Source: Paracerasibacillus soli | GTDB taxonomy: Bacteria > Bacillota > Bacilli > Bacillales > Amphibacillaceae | Assembly (NCBI RefSeq): GCF_034006335.1 | Contig: NZ_JAWDIQ010000002.1 | Strand: one strand, 5' to 3' | DNA length: 64,000 bases | In this document: positions 1 through 9,011 of the stretch, piece after piece | How the letters are laid out: each line of letters starts with the position of its first letter | Position numbering within the stretch: the first letter of the stretch is position 1 | Program-made: the position numbers and the translations under genes | Notes under the pieces: generated by a model | The model's input: the letters and a program-made list of their open reading frames with translations, nothing else | The model's database searches: none | Told to the model about the DNA's origin: nothing

Positions 1-64
1 AAAGTTATCCACCAATTTTGTGACCTTATATTTTTAGTTCATCTATCTATATGCATGATTTAAA

Positions 65-93
65 TTGATTCGTTGCATGAATACATGTAAAAT
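65..93 (+). promoter_or_regulatory. Candidate sigma-A promoter upstream of gdhA
   Basis: TTGATT (65-70) and TAAAAT (88-93) are separated by exactly 17 bases, close to the sigma-A consensus. Transcription would start near position 100, about 155 bases before gdhA, and would pass through the hairpin at 141-164. Assignment to gdhA is inferred from position. Confidence 0.5.
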
Positions 94-140
94 AGAAAGA
101 AGATAATAAATTTACGGTAATCTTCATATACATAATACAG

Positions 141-164
141 TCGGCCTATGCCGATTTTATTTTT
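141..164 (+). terminator. Hairpin plus T-run in the gdhA leader (terminator or attenuator)
   Basis: TCGGC (141-145), loop CTAT, GCCGA (150-154), followed by a TTTTATTTTT tract. This has intrinsic-terminator form. It either ends a transcript from a gene left of the window or, because a promoter lies just upstream at 65-93, acts as a leader terminator for gdhA. Confidence 0.5.
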
Positions 165-256
165 AACATGACTTTCCCTCCTGTTTATGTATCATGAAAA
201 TAGTAGCGTAAATACAGATCGTTAACGGGGTGTATACGTGAAGGAGTGACACATGC

Positions 257-1636
257 ATGCAAATGAATAAACGTGGTATATCGATTGAAGAAAGGGTCCA
301 ACATTACACAGAATCTGTTTTTCAAAAGATAATAAGTAGAGATCCCTATGAAAAGGAATTTCACCAAGCTGTACGTGATTTAATCATTTCTATCAAACCA
401 GTTCTTGTTAAAAATCCTACATACGTTGATTTAAATATTTTGGGTCGCATTGTAGAACCTGAACGTCTCATTACATTTCGGGTACCATGGGTAGATGATC
501 ATGGTAAGGTTCATGTCAATCGTGGCTTTCGTGTTCAATTTAATAGTGCACTAGGTCCATATAAAGGAGGACTGCGTTTTCACCCGTCTGTGAATGCTAG
601 TATTATTAAATTTTTAGGTTTTGAACAGATTTTTAAAAATGCACTAACCGGGCAGCCTATTGGTGGTGGAAAAGGTGGCTCCGACTTTGACCCAAAGGGA
701 AAATCCGATGCGGAGATTATGCGTTTTTGCCAAAGTTTTATGAATGAATTAGTGAATTATATCGGACCTGATGTTGATGTTCCTGCTGGCGATATTGGCG
801 TTGGTGCAAAGGAAATTGGTTATTTATTCGGCCAATATAAAATGCTTCGTGGTAAATATGAAGCTGGAGTATTAACAGGTAAAGGGCTTCATTATGGTGG
901 TAGTATCGGACGTAAAGAAGCAACTGGATACGGCACTATTTATTTTGTAAATGAAATGTTAAAGGAAATGAATGATTCCATCAAAGATAAAACTGTCATT
1001 GTTTCCGGTTCTGGGAATGTGTCCATTTATGCGATGGAAAAAGCTACACAATTAGGTGCTCACGTGATTGCTTGCAGTGACTCCAATGGCTATATATACG
1101 ATGAGAATGGTATCAATTTAGATACAGTAAAACGAATAAAAGAAGTAGAAAAGGGAAGAATTAGTGATTACACAAAATTCCATCCTGAAGCAGAATATAC
1201 AGATGGGTGCGCTGGTATATGGTCACTTCCTTGTGACATTGCCCTTCCATGTGCAACCCAAAATGAACTTGACGAAAAGTCTGCCAATCAACTCGTTAAA
1301 AATGGTGTATCTATTGTTGCTGAAGGTGCTAATATGCCATCTACCCCTGATGCAATCGATGTCTTCCTATATAACAACATCCAATTCGGCCCTGCAAAGG
1401 CTGTGAATGCTGGTGGCGTAGCTGTCTCCGCATTGGAAATGGGACAAAATAGTTCGCGGATTGCTTGGAGTTTTGAACAAGTAGATGCAAAACTACATGA
1501 AATAATGGAAAATATTTATCAAAGTTGCGTGCAAGCTGCAAAAGAGTATAATCGACCAGGCAACCTTATCGTGGGTGCAAATATTGCTGGCTTTTTGATG
1601 GTCGCGGATACAATGGTGGATTTAGGAGTTATTTAA
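257..1636 (+). CDS. gdhA: NADP-specific glutamate dehydrogenase
   Basis: Catalyses reductive amination of 2-oxoglutarate to glutamate with NADPH, and the reverse, in the cytoplasm. The 459-residue length and sequence fit the ~450-residue hexameric bacterial NADP class rather than the ~420-residue catabolic RocG/GudB class. Visible features are the substrate-binding stretch GGGKGGSDFDPKG (around residue 135), PAGDIGVGAKEIG near residue 176, and a Rossmann segment VSGSGNVSIYA near residue 250. An AAGGAG site at 241-246 precedes three clustered ATGs (253, 257, 263); 257 and 263 are in frame, and I list 257 although 263 (MNKR) is equally plausible. The gene ends in a clear terminator, so it is monocistronic. 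It could regenerate the amino acceptor for transaminases, which would suit the aromatic-degradation genes downstream; that link is inference. Confidence 0.95.
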   Translation: MQMNKRGISIEERVQHYTESVFQKIISRDPYEKEFHQAVRDLIISIKPVLVKNPTYVDLNILGRIVEPERLITFRVPWVDDHGKVHVNRGFRVQFNSALGPYKGGLRFHPSVNASIIKFLGFEQIFKNALTGQPIGGGKGGSDFDPKGKSDAEIMRFCQSFMNELVNYIGPDVDVPAGDIGVGAKEIGYLFGQYKMLRGKYEAGVLTGKGLHYGGSIGRKEATGYGTIYFVNEMLKEMNDSIKDKTVIVSGSGNVSIYAMEKATQLGAHVIACSDSNGYIYDENGINLDTVKRIKEVEKGRISDYTKFHPEAEYTDGCAGIWSLPCDIALPCATQNELDEKSANQLVKNGVSIVAEGANMPSTPDAIDVFLYNNIQFGPAKAVNAGGVAVSALEMGQNSSRIAWSFEQVDAKLHEIMENIYQSCVQAAKEYNRPGNLIVGANIAGFLMVADTMVDLGVI

Positions 1637-1650
1637 TTAGTTTAAATAAA

Positions 1651-1674
1651 GGGGCGGAAAATCCGCTCTTTTTT
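1651..1674 (+). terminator. Intrinsic terminator of gdhA
   Basis: GGGGCGGA - AAA - TCCGCTC hairpin followed by TTTTTT, starting 15 bases after the gdhA stop codon. Confidence 0.85.
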
Positions 1675-1793
1675 CATAAATTCATTCCCGTATCTCATCA
1701 CTTTTCATCTTGCATTTGCAAATATAGCAGCATGACTTTTTGCTATATATTTGCATGTCTTTATACAATAAATGGAAAGGGGTGAATAGTACT

Positions 1794-2525
1794 GTGCGTG
1801 ATGTTGTCAATGAAATTAAACATGCAAATCATCTTGTTATATTTACTGGTGCCGGTATGTCAACAGAAAGTGGACTACCTGATTTTCGTTCTGAAAATCG
1901 AGGCTTATGGGAGAAATTCAATCCAGATGAACTTGCAAACGTACAAGCATTAGAAAACAACCGTGAGGAGTTCGTTAACTTTTATCGTTATCGCCTACAA
2001 GAAATTAAAAAGTTCCAACCACATGCAGGGCACCGTATTTTAGCTAAATGGGAAGAACAAGGACTTGTAAAAGGGATTATTACACAAAATGTCGATGGAT
2101 TTCACCATGATGCTGGCAGTCATCATGTAATGGAATTGCATGGAACGTTTCGCGCTTTCCACTGCAACGACTGTCATAAGGACTTTGATCCAGAAGTTTT
2201 CTTCCAAGGTAAAGATATTTGTGATACGTGTGGCGGCACGATACGCCCTGGTATCGTTTTGTTTGGAGAAATGTTACCAGAAAATGTGTTTATAAAAGCC
2301 GAAGAAGAAACATTGCAAGCTGATGTATTTATCGTATTTGGTTCATCGCTTACGGTTACCCCAGCAAACATGTTTCCAATGCTTGCACAAGAACGTGGCG
2401 CAAAATTAATTATTGTGAATCGTGACCCAACACCACTCGATCGCTACGCAGATTACGTTATCCGAGATAAATCGATTAAAGAAGTATTGGAAGAGTGGGA
2501 TACACAAATTAAAAATGCTACATGA
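1794..2525 (+). CDS. cobB: Sir2-family NAD-dependent protein deacylase
   Basis: Sirtuin that removes acyl groups from protein lysines using NAD. Seen in the sequence: the NAD-binding motif GAGMSTESGLPDFRS near the N-terminus, QNVDGFH, the catalytic histidine in MELHG, two zinc pairs (CNDC and CDTCGG), and FGSSLTVTPA of the Rossmann core. The frame is open further upstream to TTG 1740, but a GAAAGGGG ribosome site around 1775-1782 fits GTG 1794 (spacing about 11), which gives 243 residues, normal for the family; GTG 1782 is an alternative. It sits alone between the gdhA terminator and a large hairpin. Sirtuins often control acyl-CoA enzymes; here that is only a possibility. Confidence 0.9.
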   Translation: MRDVVNEIKHANHLVIFTGAGMSTESGLPDFRSENRGLWEKFNPDELANVQALENNREEFVNFYRYRLQEIKKFQPHAGHRILAKWEEQGLVKGIITQNVDGFHHDAGSHHVMELHGTFRAFHCNDCHKDFDPEVFFQGKDICDTCGGTIRPGIVLFGEMLPENVFIKAEEETLQADVFIVFGSSLTVTPANMFPMLAQERGAKLIIVNRDPTPLDRYADYVIRDKSIKEVLEEWDTQIKNAT

Positions 2526-2652
2526 GATAATCATAAATACTAAATTAACTTTAATCTGAGGTCCTATGCACTTTCCCTCCTGATTCGTAAGTTGTAAAGG
2601 AAAGAGCCGAACCAACGTTTTACATGTTTTATAAATATCCTTGAAATAATTT

Positions 2653-2749
2653 AAAAAGAGACGAAATCACCAGCTTACTGTACACCCCAAATGTTGGATC
2701 GACTAAATCTAACCTTTTTGGGGGCAGCACATTGATTTCGTCTCTTTTT
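2653..2749. terminator. Long nested inverted repeat, probable bidirectional terminator
   Basis: Perfect 17-base arms at 2653-2669 and 2733-2749 (AAAAAGAGACGAAATCA and its complement) enclose a second imperfect hairpin with CCCCAAA/TTTGGGG arms. A T-run closes each strand, and the element lies between convergent genes. The architecture resembles terminator-like repeats or remnant element ends dispersed in Bacillaceae genomes. Confidence 0.7.
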
Positions 2750-2789
2750 GTTGTCATACATATCATATTCGCGTCTGTCTAATATGTAC

Positions 2790-3583
2790 CTACCCTAGCA
2801 CCGCACGGTCACTATCAAATTGCTCTCCACGTATTTCTTGGAATTTATGTAATAAGTTCTCTATTGTTAAATTACGCTTTTCTTCAGCTCCTACATCTAA
2901 TATGATTTGTCCTTTATCCATCATAATGAGCCGGTTCCCTAAATCTAATGCTTGCTGCATATTGTGTGTTACCATTAGAGTTGTTAATCCAAAACGCTTA
3001 ATAATATCCTTCGTTAGCTTCGTAATAAGTTCTGCCCGTGATGGATCAAGTGCAGCAGTATGTTCATCTAATAGTAATATATTTGGCTCGTAAATGTTGC
3101 CATTAACAGTGATAATGCCTGACGTTCTCCGCCTGAAAGAAAGCCGACTTTTGCCGTTAAACGATTTTCCAATCCAAGATTCAGTGTTTTTAAGTAATCT
3201 TTAAAAAGTTCTTTGCGCTTTTTCGTAACACCCATTTTAAATGTTCGTTTTTTATCACGCGCAAATGCCATCGCTAAGTTTTCTTCAATCGTCATCGAGG
3301 GTGCTGTTCCAGCCATTGGGTCTTGAAATACACGTCCAATATATGTCGACCGTTTATATTCTGGTAAATGCACGACTTGTTTTCCGTTAATCAACACATC
3401 TCCAACATCAGGTACGATATAACCACTAATCACATTCATTAATGTTGATTTTCCTGCCCCGTTACTACCGATGACCGTAACAAACTCACCTTCTTCAAGC
3501 ACTAGATTCGTATCAATAAGCGCCTTCTTTTCGTCTGGCGTTCCTTCATTAAATGTAACGGAAATATCCGCAACCTTGAGCAT
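2790..3583 (-). CDS. ABC transporter ATP-binding protein, tryptophan/tyrosine-type importer (frameshifted as read)
   Basis: ATPase of an importer encoded with the permease and lipoprotein at 3587-5696. Walker A (GSNGAGKST) is near residue 40 and the signature LSGGERQALSL near residue 150. In the current reading the frame breaks at about 3091, just before the Walker B region. Restoring one G (ACG AGC to ACG GAG C) gives TEPNILLLDEHTAALDPS and joins the C-terminal part that starts with the H-loop (MVTHNM). The 794-nt span then equals 265 codons, a normal size. The family handles branched-chain-like or aromatic substrates; substrate identity is inferred from the binding protein. The gene is last in the operon. 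Confidence 0.85.
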
Positions 3584-3586
3584 CTG

Positions 3587-4567
3587 CTACACCCCCTTTA
3601 GTTCTTGCAATCTTTGCCGTTTTTCCAAGCGACGCTTTTTCTCTCTTCTTGCTTGTAATACTTTTGGTGTGACTAATGAAACAATGACAAGAATTGCAGT
3701 AATCATGCGCATATCTCCGGTTTCCAGGAAATCGACACGTAAGGCTAATGTGACGACAATGCGATATATAATGGCCCCACCTATTACAGCAAGCGTAGCT
3801 CTAGCAATTGTTTTTGTTCCAAACAACGCTTCACCAATGATGACCGATGCTAAACCGATAATAATCATTCCAATTCCCATCCCAACATCTGCGAATCCAC
3901 CGAGTTGGGCAATTAATCCACCAGCAAAGGCAACCATTGCATTAGAAATACCAATACCTAATATAATTAATGTGTCCGTATTTGCGGAGAAACTTCGAAT
4001 CATACGTTGGTTATCCCCTGTAGCACGTAAAGCTAGCCCTATTTCAGTTCTCAAGAAATAATCCGTCAGAAATTTAATTATTAGGGTGACAACCAACATC
4101 ACCATGACGATTGCCCATGTTTTTGGCATTTGATCAATTCCGATCAGTGCCAACAAGTTATGAAAGAATGTATCAATTCCACTTGCTTCCCAAATGGCTT
4201 GTAATTGATTGAATAATGTCGTTTCATTCAGCATGGAAATAGTCGACTTCCCTAATATACGTAAATTAATTGAATAAAGTGCAATCATCATGAGAATCCC
4301 CGAAAGTAATGGGTTAATTTTCCCTTTTGTATGTAGTAATCCAGTCAAACACCCCGCAATAAATCCAGCTAAAATTGCAAGTAAACTAGCAATTACAGGA
4401 GGTATCCCGTTCATAATAGCTACTGCTGCGACTGCCGCTCCTGTAACAAAGCTTCCATCTACGGTTAAATCAGGGAAATCAAGGATGCGGAAAGACAAAT
4501 AAACCCCTAGCGCCATAATGGCATAAATAACTCCTGATTCTACTGCGCCAAACATTGCATAAAACAT
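3587..4567 (-). CDS. ABC transporter permease, tryptophan/tyrosine-type importer
   Basis: Integral membrane permease of 326 residues with about eight hydrophobic segments, LIV-type (BPD_transp_2-like) fold. GVYLSFRILDFPDLTVDGSF near the N-terminus is typical of the permeases that pair with TrpX/YcjN-type binding proteins. The C-terminus is a basic cytoplasmic tail rich in Arg and Lys. It lies 3 bases upstream of the ATPase start, so the two are translationally close, and 157 bases downstream of the binding-protein gene. Confidence 0.88.
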   Translation of the reverse strand: MFYAMFGAVESGVIYAIMALGVYLSFRILDFPDLTVDGSFVTGAAVAAVAIMNGIPPVIASLLAILAGFIAGCLTGLLHTKGKINPLLSGILMMIALYSINLRILGKSTISMLNETTLFNQLQAIWEASGIDTFFHNLLALIGIDQMPKTWAIVMVMLVVTLIIKFLTDYFLRTEIGLALRATGDNQRMIRSFSANTDTLIILGIGISNAMVAFAGGLIAQLGGFADVGMGIGMIIIGLASVIIGEALFGTKTIARATLAVIGGAIIYRIVVTLALRVDFLETGDMRMITAILVIVSLVTPKVLQARREKKRRLEKRQRLQELKGV

Positions 4568-4724
4568 CGAATTCTCCTTTCCGCTATTTAAGTATGCTTA
4601 TAAATATATATTTGGTAAGCATCAAATTCCAATCATATTTTATATGTATAGAGAAGGAAAGTATCCCAATACTTTCCTTCTCACAAAAACTCCCTTTTAT
4701 TCATCTTTTGTTTAATCCTACGCG

Positions 4725-5696
4725 TTACTCAACATATTTTGCCATATCATCCCATTCATCATTCCACTCTACACCTTGTGCTTCAGCAGCTTCCTTATTA
4801 ATATAGAGTTGGATTTCCTGAGGATTTTCAACAGGAATATCGGCTGTCTTCTTACCATCTTTTAGTATTTCCACTGCCATTTCACCTGTGCGGTAACCAA
4901 TTGTATAGTAATCAATTCCATAAGTTGCAAAACCACCTTTTTCTAATGAATCCGGTTCCCCGACAAACATCGGAAGTTTTTGATCATTTGCAACGCCAAC
5001 CACACTATCTAAAGCAGAAACAACCGTATTATCTGTGACAATATATAGTACATCTGCATCCCCAACAATTGTTGTTGCCGCTTGTTGTACTTCTGCAGAG
5101 TTTGCTACTGTTCGTTCTACAAATGATAAGCTCGTTCCCTCAGCCGCTTCTTTCACAGCATCAATTTGTGCAATTGAATTTTGCTCGCCTGCATTATAAA
5201 TTAATCCGACTGCTGCACTATTAAAATATTTATCAATAAATAATACCGTTTCCTTAATCGCATCAGGATGAAGGTCCACAACACCAGTAATATTTTCCCC
5301 GGGCTCATCCATTGACTTTACGAGGCCTGCCCCAACAGCATCTGTTACAGATGTAAATACAATTGGAATATCATTTGTAGCCTGTAATGCCCCCATTGCA
5401 CTTGGTGTTGCATTGCCAAAAATAAGGTCAACTCCATCAGCTACGAAATTATCTGCAATAGGCTTTACATTGTTTTGATCGCCCTGCGCACTTTGAAAAT
5501 CATAATCAACCTTTAATCCTTTATCTTTTAATGCTGCTTGAAAACCTTCATATGCACGATCCAGTGACGGGTGTTCAACAAACTGAGAGACACCTACTTT
5601 GTAAGTTTTGCCATCTCCTTGAGAATCTGTACCACACGCTGCTAAAAAGATCATACTAACTACTATAATTCCAATAACTTGAAGCCACCTTTTCAT
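4725..5696 (-). CDS. ABC transporter substrate-binding lipoprotein (tryptophan/tyrosine-type family)
   Basis: Extracellular binding protein anchored by lipid. The N-terminus has a positively charged start, a hydrophobic stretch and lipobox LAAC with the modified Cys at residue 21. The mature part (KVGVSQFVEHPSLDRAYEGF, then IFGNATPSAMGAL and PIVFTSVTDAVGAGLV) matches the TrpX-like/DUF-ABC_sub_bind family, for which tryptophan or tyrosine uptake has been shown in relatives. The length of 323 residues is typical. A good promoter lies at 5741-5768. The aromatic ligand is family knowledge, not proven here, but it fits the aromatic degradation genes next door. Confidence 0.88.
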   Translation of the reverse strand: MKRWLQVIGIIVVSMIFLAACGTDSQGDGKTYKVGVSQFVEHPSLDRAYEGFQAALKDKGLKVDYDFQSAQGDQNNVKPIADNFVADGVDLIFGNATPSAMGALQATNDIPIVFTSVTDAVGAGLVKSMDEPGENITGVVDLHPDAIKETVLFIDKYFNSAAVGLIYNAGEQNSIAQIDAVKEAAEGTSLSFVERTVANSAEVQQAATTIVGDADVLYIVTDNTVVSALDSVVGVANDQKLPMFVGEPDSLEKGGFATYGIDYYTIGYRTGEMAVEILKDGKKTADIPVENPQEIQLYINKEAAEAQGVEWNDEWDDMAKYVE

Positions 5697-5740
5697 TGCC
5701 CTTCTCCTCCCTATACTTGTTTATTATTTAAAATATTCTT

Positions 5741-5768
5741 ATTATACCATGCCCGTGAACTATGCAAG
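5741..5768 (-). promoter_or_regulatory. Promoter of the ABC importer operon
   Basis: On the minus strand, TATAAT (5746-5741) is preceded by TGG, giving an extended -10. CTTGCA sits 16 bases upstream as a -35. The transcript would start about 40 bases before the lipoprotein ATG at 5696. Confidence 0.6.
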
Positions 5769-6070
5769 CTAAATTTTCAATTAATACGACTATTTTGTAT
5801 TCCCTTTAATCATCTATACATTTACCATAGGTATTTTTCGGAGGAGGTAATTTACATAATATGTGTAAATCTTCTTCAGATAGACAACTTCTATTCGTAA
5901 ACACATACTCGCTGCCACATAAGTAAATATTTATCATCATAACAGTCGTGGAAATCACTAATACTATCCTTACCGGGTTAGCTGATGGACCTTCAACAGA
6001 CATGACATCGCAATCGAAAAAGTGGTAGAGTTTTCACATCACCTTTCCTATCAACTGGCTTGGCATCATA
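5769..6070. other. Intergenic stretch, no convincing gene
   Basis: About 300 bases between the E3 gene and the importer promoter. A 65-codon minus-strand frame (6003-5806) has no ribosome site and an unusual cysteine-rich composition, and I do not accept it. A short GGCAT...ATGCC hairpin overlaps the E3 stop codon but lacks a T-run. Confidence 0.4.
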
Positions 6071-7494
6071 CTATGCCTTTGTTTTAACACGAGGTGGAAC
6101 ATGAATTGCATATCCTGTCATAGCTTCCAGCACTTCTAGTAAACTTTCATTAACACTCGGATGGGCGTAGTTCGGAAATGTCACATCCTCTACTTTCGCA
6201 ACCATTTCAAGTAATTGAACAAATGTGCTTGATAATTCCACTGCACCTTCCCCAATCATATGCATCCCTAAAATAATATCTGTCTTCACATCTACAACAA
6301 CTGAGATAATGCCTTCACGCTTCCCAGTCAAGGTACGAAACCCATTTCCTTGTAATGGAAATGTCGTACTTTTCGCTTCATATCCGTAAGTAGTAGCTTC
6401 TTTTTCTGTCAAGCCAACCGTTACGATTGGTGGATTGGAATGAATCACAGTTGGTAAAAAAGTAAAATCACATTCCGAGGACTCATTAGCTAACATATGT
6501 GCGACATGTTTACCTTCCTTTATCGCCCTTACAGCTAACGGTGGGCCATCTATGACATCTCCAATTGCCAAAATATGATGAACCGATGTTTCAAACTTTT
6601 CATTTACTGCAATGGAACCATCCTCTGTCATTTGCATATGCAAACGATCATCCCTAACCATTCTTTATTTACCTTTTTTATCCCGGAAGTATATAAGTGA
6701 GATACTTGTACGGCTACTTCTCCATGTTTACTTTTATAGATGACATGTAATCCAGCATTTGTTTCCACCACTGATTTTATATCGGCACCTTTTATCAGCT
6801 TTATTTTTTTCTTTTTACATATTCTCGTCAGCTCCTTTTGAAGTGGCACATCAAATGGAAAGTCATCGGCTGTTAGTAAAAAGGTAACCTTGCTTCCTAA
6901 ATCAGCAAAAACCGATGCCACTTCGATTGCAATAAAATCATTTCCATGGACAAGTACATGATTTGGTAATTCGTTTAGTTGATAGATTTCTGATGAGCAA
7001 TATATATGGTTGCTTCCTATGTGAAATTGCGCAGGCAAAACATATTCACAACCCGTCGCAATAATTGCCTTTTCAAATGTATACGTATCAAATTGATGAC
7101 CATTTTCCACTCCAATTCTGTCTTCTGCTAGAAAAGAAGCTTTGCCTTTGAGCACCTCAATTTGATTGGCCTCACATAGTGTTTGCACGCCCTTTTTCAA
7201 CTGCTCCACGATATTCATTTTGTATTGATGCAGTTGATTGATATGTAGAGTTGGCGTATTTGTTTGAATACCTAATGCTGCCAATTGTGGGATTCCAACA
7301 AATTCCTTCGCTACATACGCCCACAGCTTAGATGGAATACATCCTTCATGTAGACATGTACCACCAAGCCCTTTTTGTTCAATCAAAGTGACCGCTAAGC
7401 CGTGTTGAGCCGCACGAATCGCAGCATGATATCCACCTGGTCCACCACCAATGATTACTACTTCCCGATTTTGGCTAATTTCTCCAACGACCAT
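6071..7494 (-). CDS. Dihydrolipoyl dehydrogenase, E3 of the 2-oxoacid dehydrogenase complex (frameshifted as read)
   Basis: FAD enzyme that reoxidises the lipoyl groups of E2 with NAD. FAD-binding GGGPGGYHAAIRAAQ is near residue 16, the redox pair is GGTCLHEGCIPSK (C-x4-C), AIGDV marks the second FAD contact, and the C-terminal dimer motif HAHPSVNE is present in the form YAHPSVNESLLE with the active-site His. The frame breaks near 6655; GGG to GGGG (LGDDRLHM) restores 474 residues. The gene follows E2 immediately. The NAD-domain glycine motif reads VHGNDFIAIEVASVF rather than the usual GGGxxG, so the domain deviates slightly and is worth a check. Confidence 0.88.
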
Positions 7495-8772
7495 TTATAC
7501 CATCTCCAACATGAGTTTATAAGGGTGTTCTATGAATTGCGCAAGTCGATTTGTAAAAGCAATTGCAGTTGCGCCATCTGCAACACGATGATCAAATGAC
7601 ATAGAGAGTGTCATCATTTGTCGTATCACAATCTCATCATGTTCATTTACAACTGGCATCTTTTTCGTCTTATGAAAAGCAATGAGTGCTGTTTCCGGAT
7701 AATGAATGATGGGTGTAGCAGCCGTACTCCCTAGTGGTCCTACATTGCTCATCGTAAAAGTACTATTTTGCATTTGTTCATAAGGAAGCGTGCCTTCTTT
7801 TGCTTGGGCTGTTAATTGCTTTCCTTCATCATGTATCACCGTAATTGACTTCTTGTCTGCATCGTGTAAAACAGGTACAACTAGCCCTTTCTCCGTATCA
7901 GTAGCTAACCCGATGTGATAATTACGTTTTAGTAATATCTGGTGTTTTTCCTCATCCAGTTCCGCATTAAATATAGGAAAGTCTTTTAATGCAAATACAA
8001 GGGCTTTTATTAAAAATGCCGAAACAGATACACCGACTCCATCCTTTTTTAGTTGTTCACGAAGTATGAAAAGCTCCGTCATGTCTATTTCATCAAAATG
8101 CGTCACATGTGGAATTGTAAATAATGATTTTGTCATATTCTTGGCAATCTGCTTGCGAATACCTCGAAATGGAATAGTCTCAGACTGTGTAGGTTGCATT
8201 TGTGTATGTTTGGTTTTTTCTTGTGAAGTTTTTATTTGAGAAGTGGTTTCTATGGTGTGTACAGATTGTTCTTGCTTCTGTGGAGTTAGATTATCTTTTG
8301 CATGTATAAAACGATACACATCTTCTTCTGTCACTCTTCCCGATGGATCAGTTGGTGTTACTTGTTCAATATCAATATCATGATCACGAGCAATTTTCCT
8401 TGTATAAGGTGTTGCTAGAATACGTTTGTACGCGCCAATTGGTATTGGTTTTATTGTGTTGGGTGATGGTGACGAGGTTGGCGATACAGTTTTTTGTTTC
8501 GTCTTTACATCGGATGAACTTACTGGCTGTTCTGCCTTTTCCGTTTCAATATACAAAAGCGTAGTGCCCACATCTACGATTGTTCCTGTTTCAATGACAA
8601 TTTGTTTCACAACACCTGCGTGCGGCGAAGGGAGTTCCGCAACCATTTTGTCCGTTTGGACTTCGACTAACGGTTGGTCAGTCGTTACATAATCCCCTTC
8701 TTTGATGAGATAATGTACAACCTCTCCTTCAGTCATCCCTTCTCCAATATCATGTAATTTCACTTCTATCAT
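7495..8772 (-). CDS. 2-oxoacid dehydrogenase E2, dihydrolipoyl acyltransferase
   Basis: Core of the complex; transfers the acyl group from E1 to CoA. The N-terminal lipoyl domain (residues 1-75) has the lipoylated Lys in VQTDKMVAE. A Thr/Pro/Gln-rich linker follows, then a peripheral subunit-binding domain (about 117-155, ATPYTRKIARDHDID) and the catalytic domain ending with the DHRVADG active-site motif near residue 398. The length is 425 residues. The catalytic domain resembles branched-chain (BkdB-like) and pyruvate E2 proteins, and substrate cannot be fixed from sequence. Its stop codon adjoins the E3 start. A 127-bp repeat separates it from E1beta. Confidence 0.9.
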   Translation of the reverse strand: MIEVKLHDIGEGMTEGEVVHYLIKEGDYVTTDQPLVEVQTDKMVAELPSPHAGVVKQIVIETGTIVDVGTTLLYIETEKAEQPVSSSDVKTKQKTVSPTSSPSPNTIKPIPIGAYKRILATPYTRKIARDHDIDIEQVTPTDPSGRVTEEDVYRFIHAKDNLTPQKQEQSVHTIETTSQIKTSQEKTKHTQMQPTQSETIPFRGIRKQIAKNMTKSLFTIPHVTHFDEIDMTELFILREQLKKDGVGVSVSAFLIKALVFALKDFPIFNAELDEEKHQILLKRNYHIGLATDTEKGLVVPVLHDADKKSITVIHDEGKQLTAQAKEGTLPYEQMQNSTFTMSNVGPLGSTAATPIIHYPETALIAFHKTKKMPVVNEHDEIVIRQMMTLSMSFDHRVADGATAIAFTNRLAQFIEHPYKLMLEMV

Positions 8773-8846
8773 AAGTAGAACCCTCCTTATTTACCTTATT
8801 GGTAGAATTGTTGATTTGAAATATAATGCGTACCATATCATCCCCT

Positions 8847-8973
8847 ACACAATGGACCCAAACTGTTCAGTAGTGAAAACTTGTCTTACTAATATCGCTC
8901 CGGAAAAACACTGCGCTTTCCGTAGCGGGAAACTTGCACATATTAGTTACGAGACAGTTTGGTTCTGTTGTGT
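8847..8973. repeat. 127-bp MITE-like element with imperfect terminal inverted repeats
   Basis: The left end ACACAATGGACCCAAACTGT and the complement of the right end ACACAACAGAACCAAACTGT match at about 16 of 20 positions. The interior contains the GC-rich CGCTTTCCG...GCGGGAAAC motif. Related ends occur at 15825-16312. No coding capacity and no clear target duplication. It lies between the E1beta and E2 genes of one operon. Confidence 0.6.
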
Positions 8974-9011
8974 AAAAGGGAGTGTGTTTTTTTAGAAAGC
9001 AGCGTATTGTT

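Noticed and set aside
5806..6003. 65-codon minus-strand frame between the E3 gene and the ABC importer
   Set aside because: No ribosome site, Cys-rich and irregular composition, no recognisable family.
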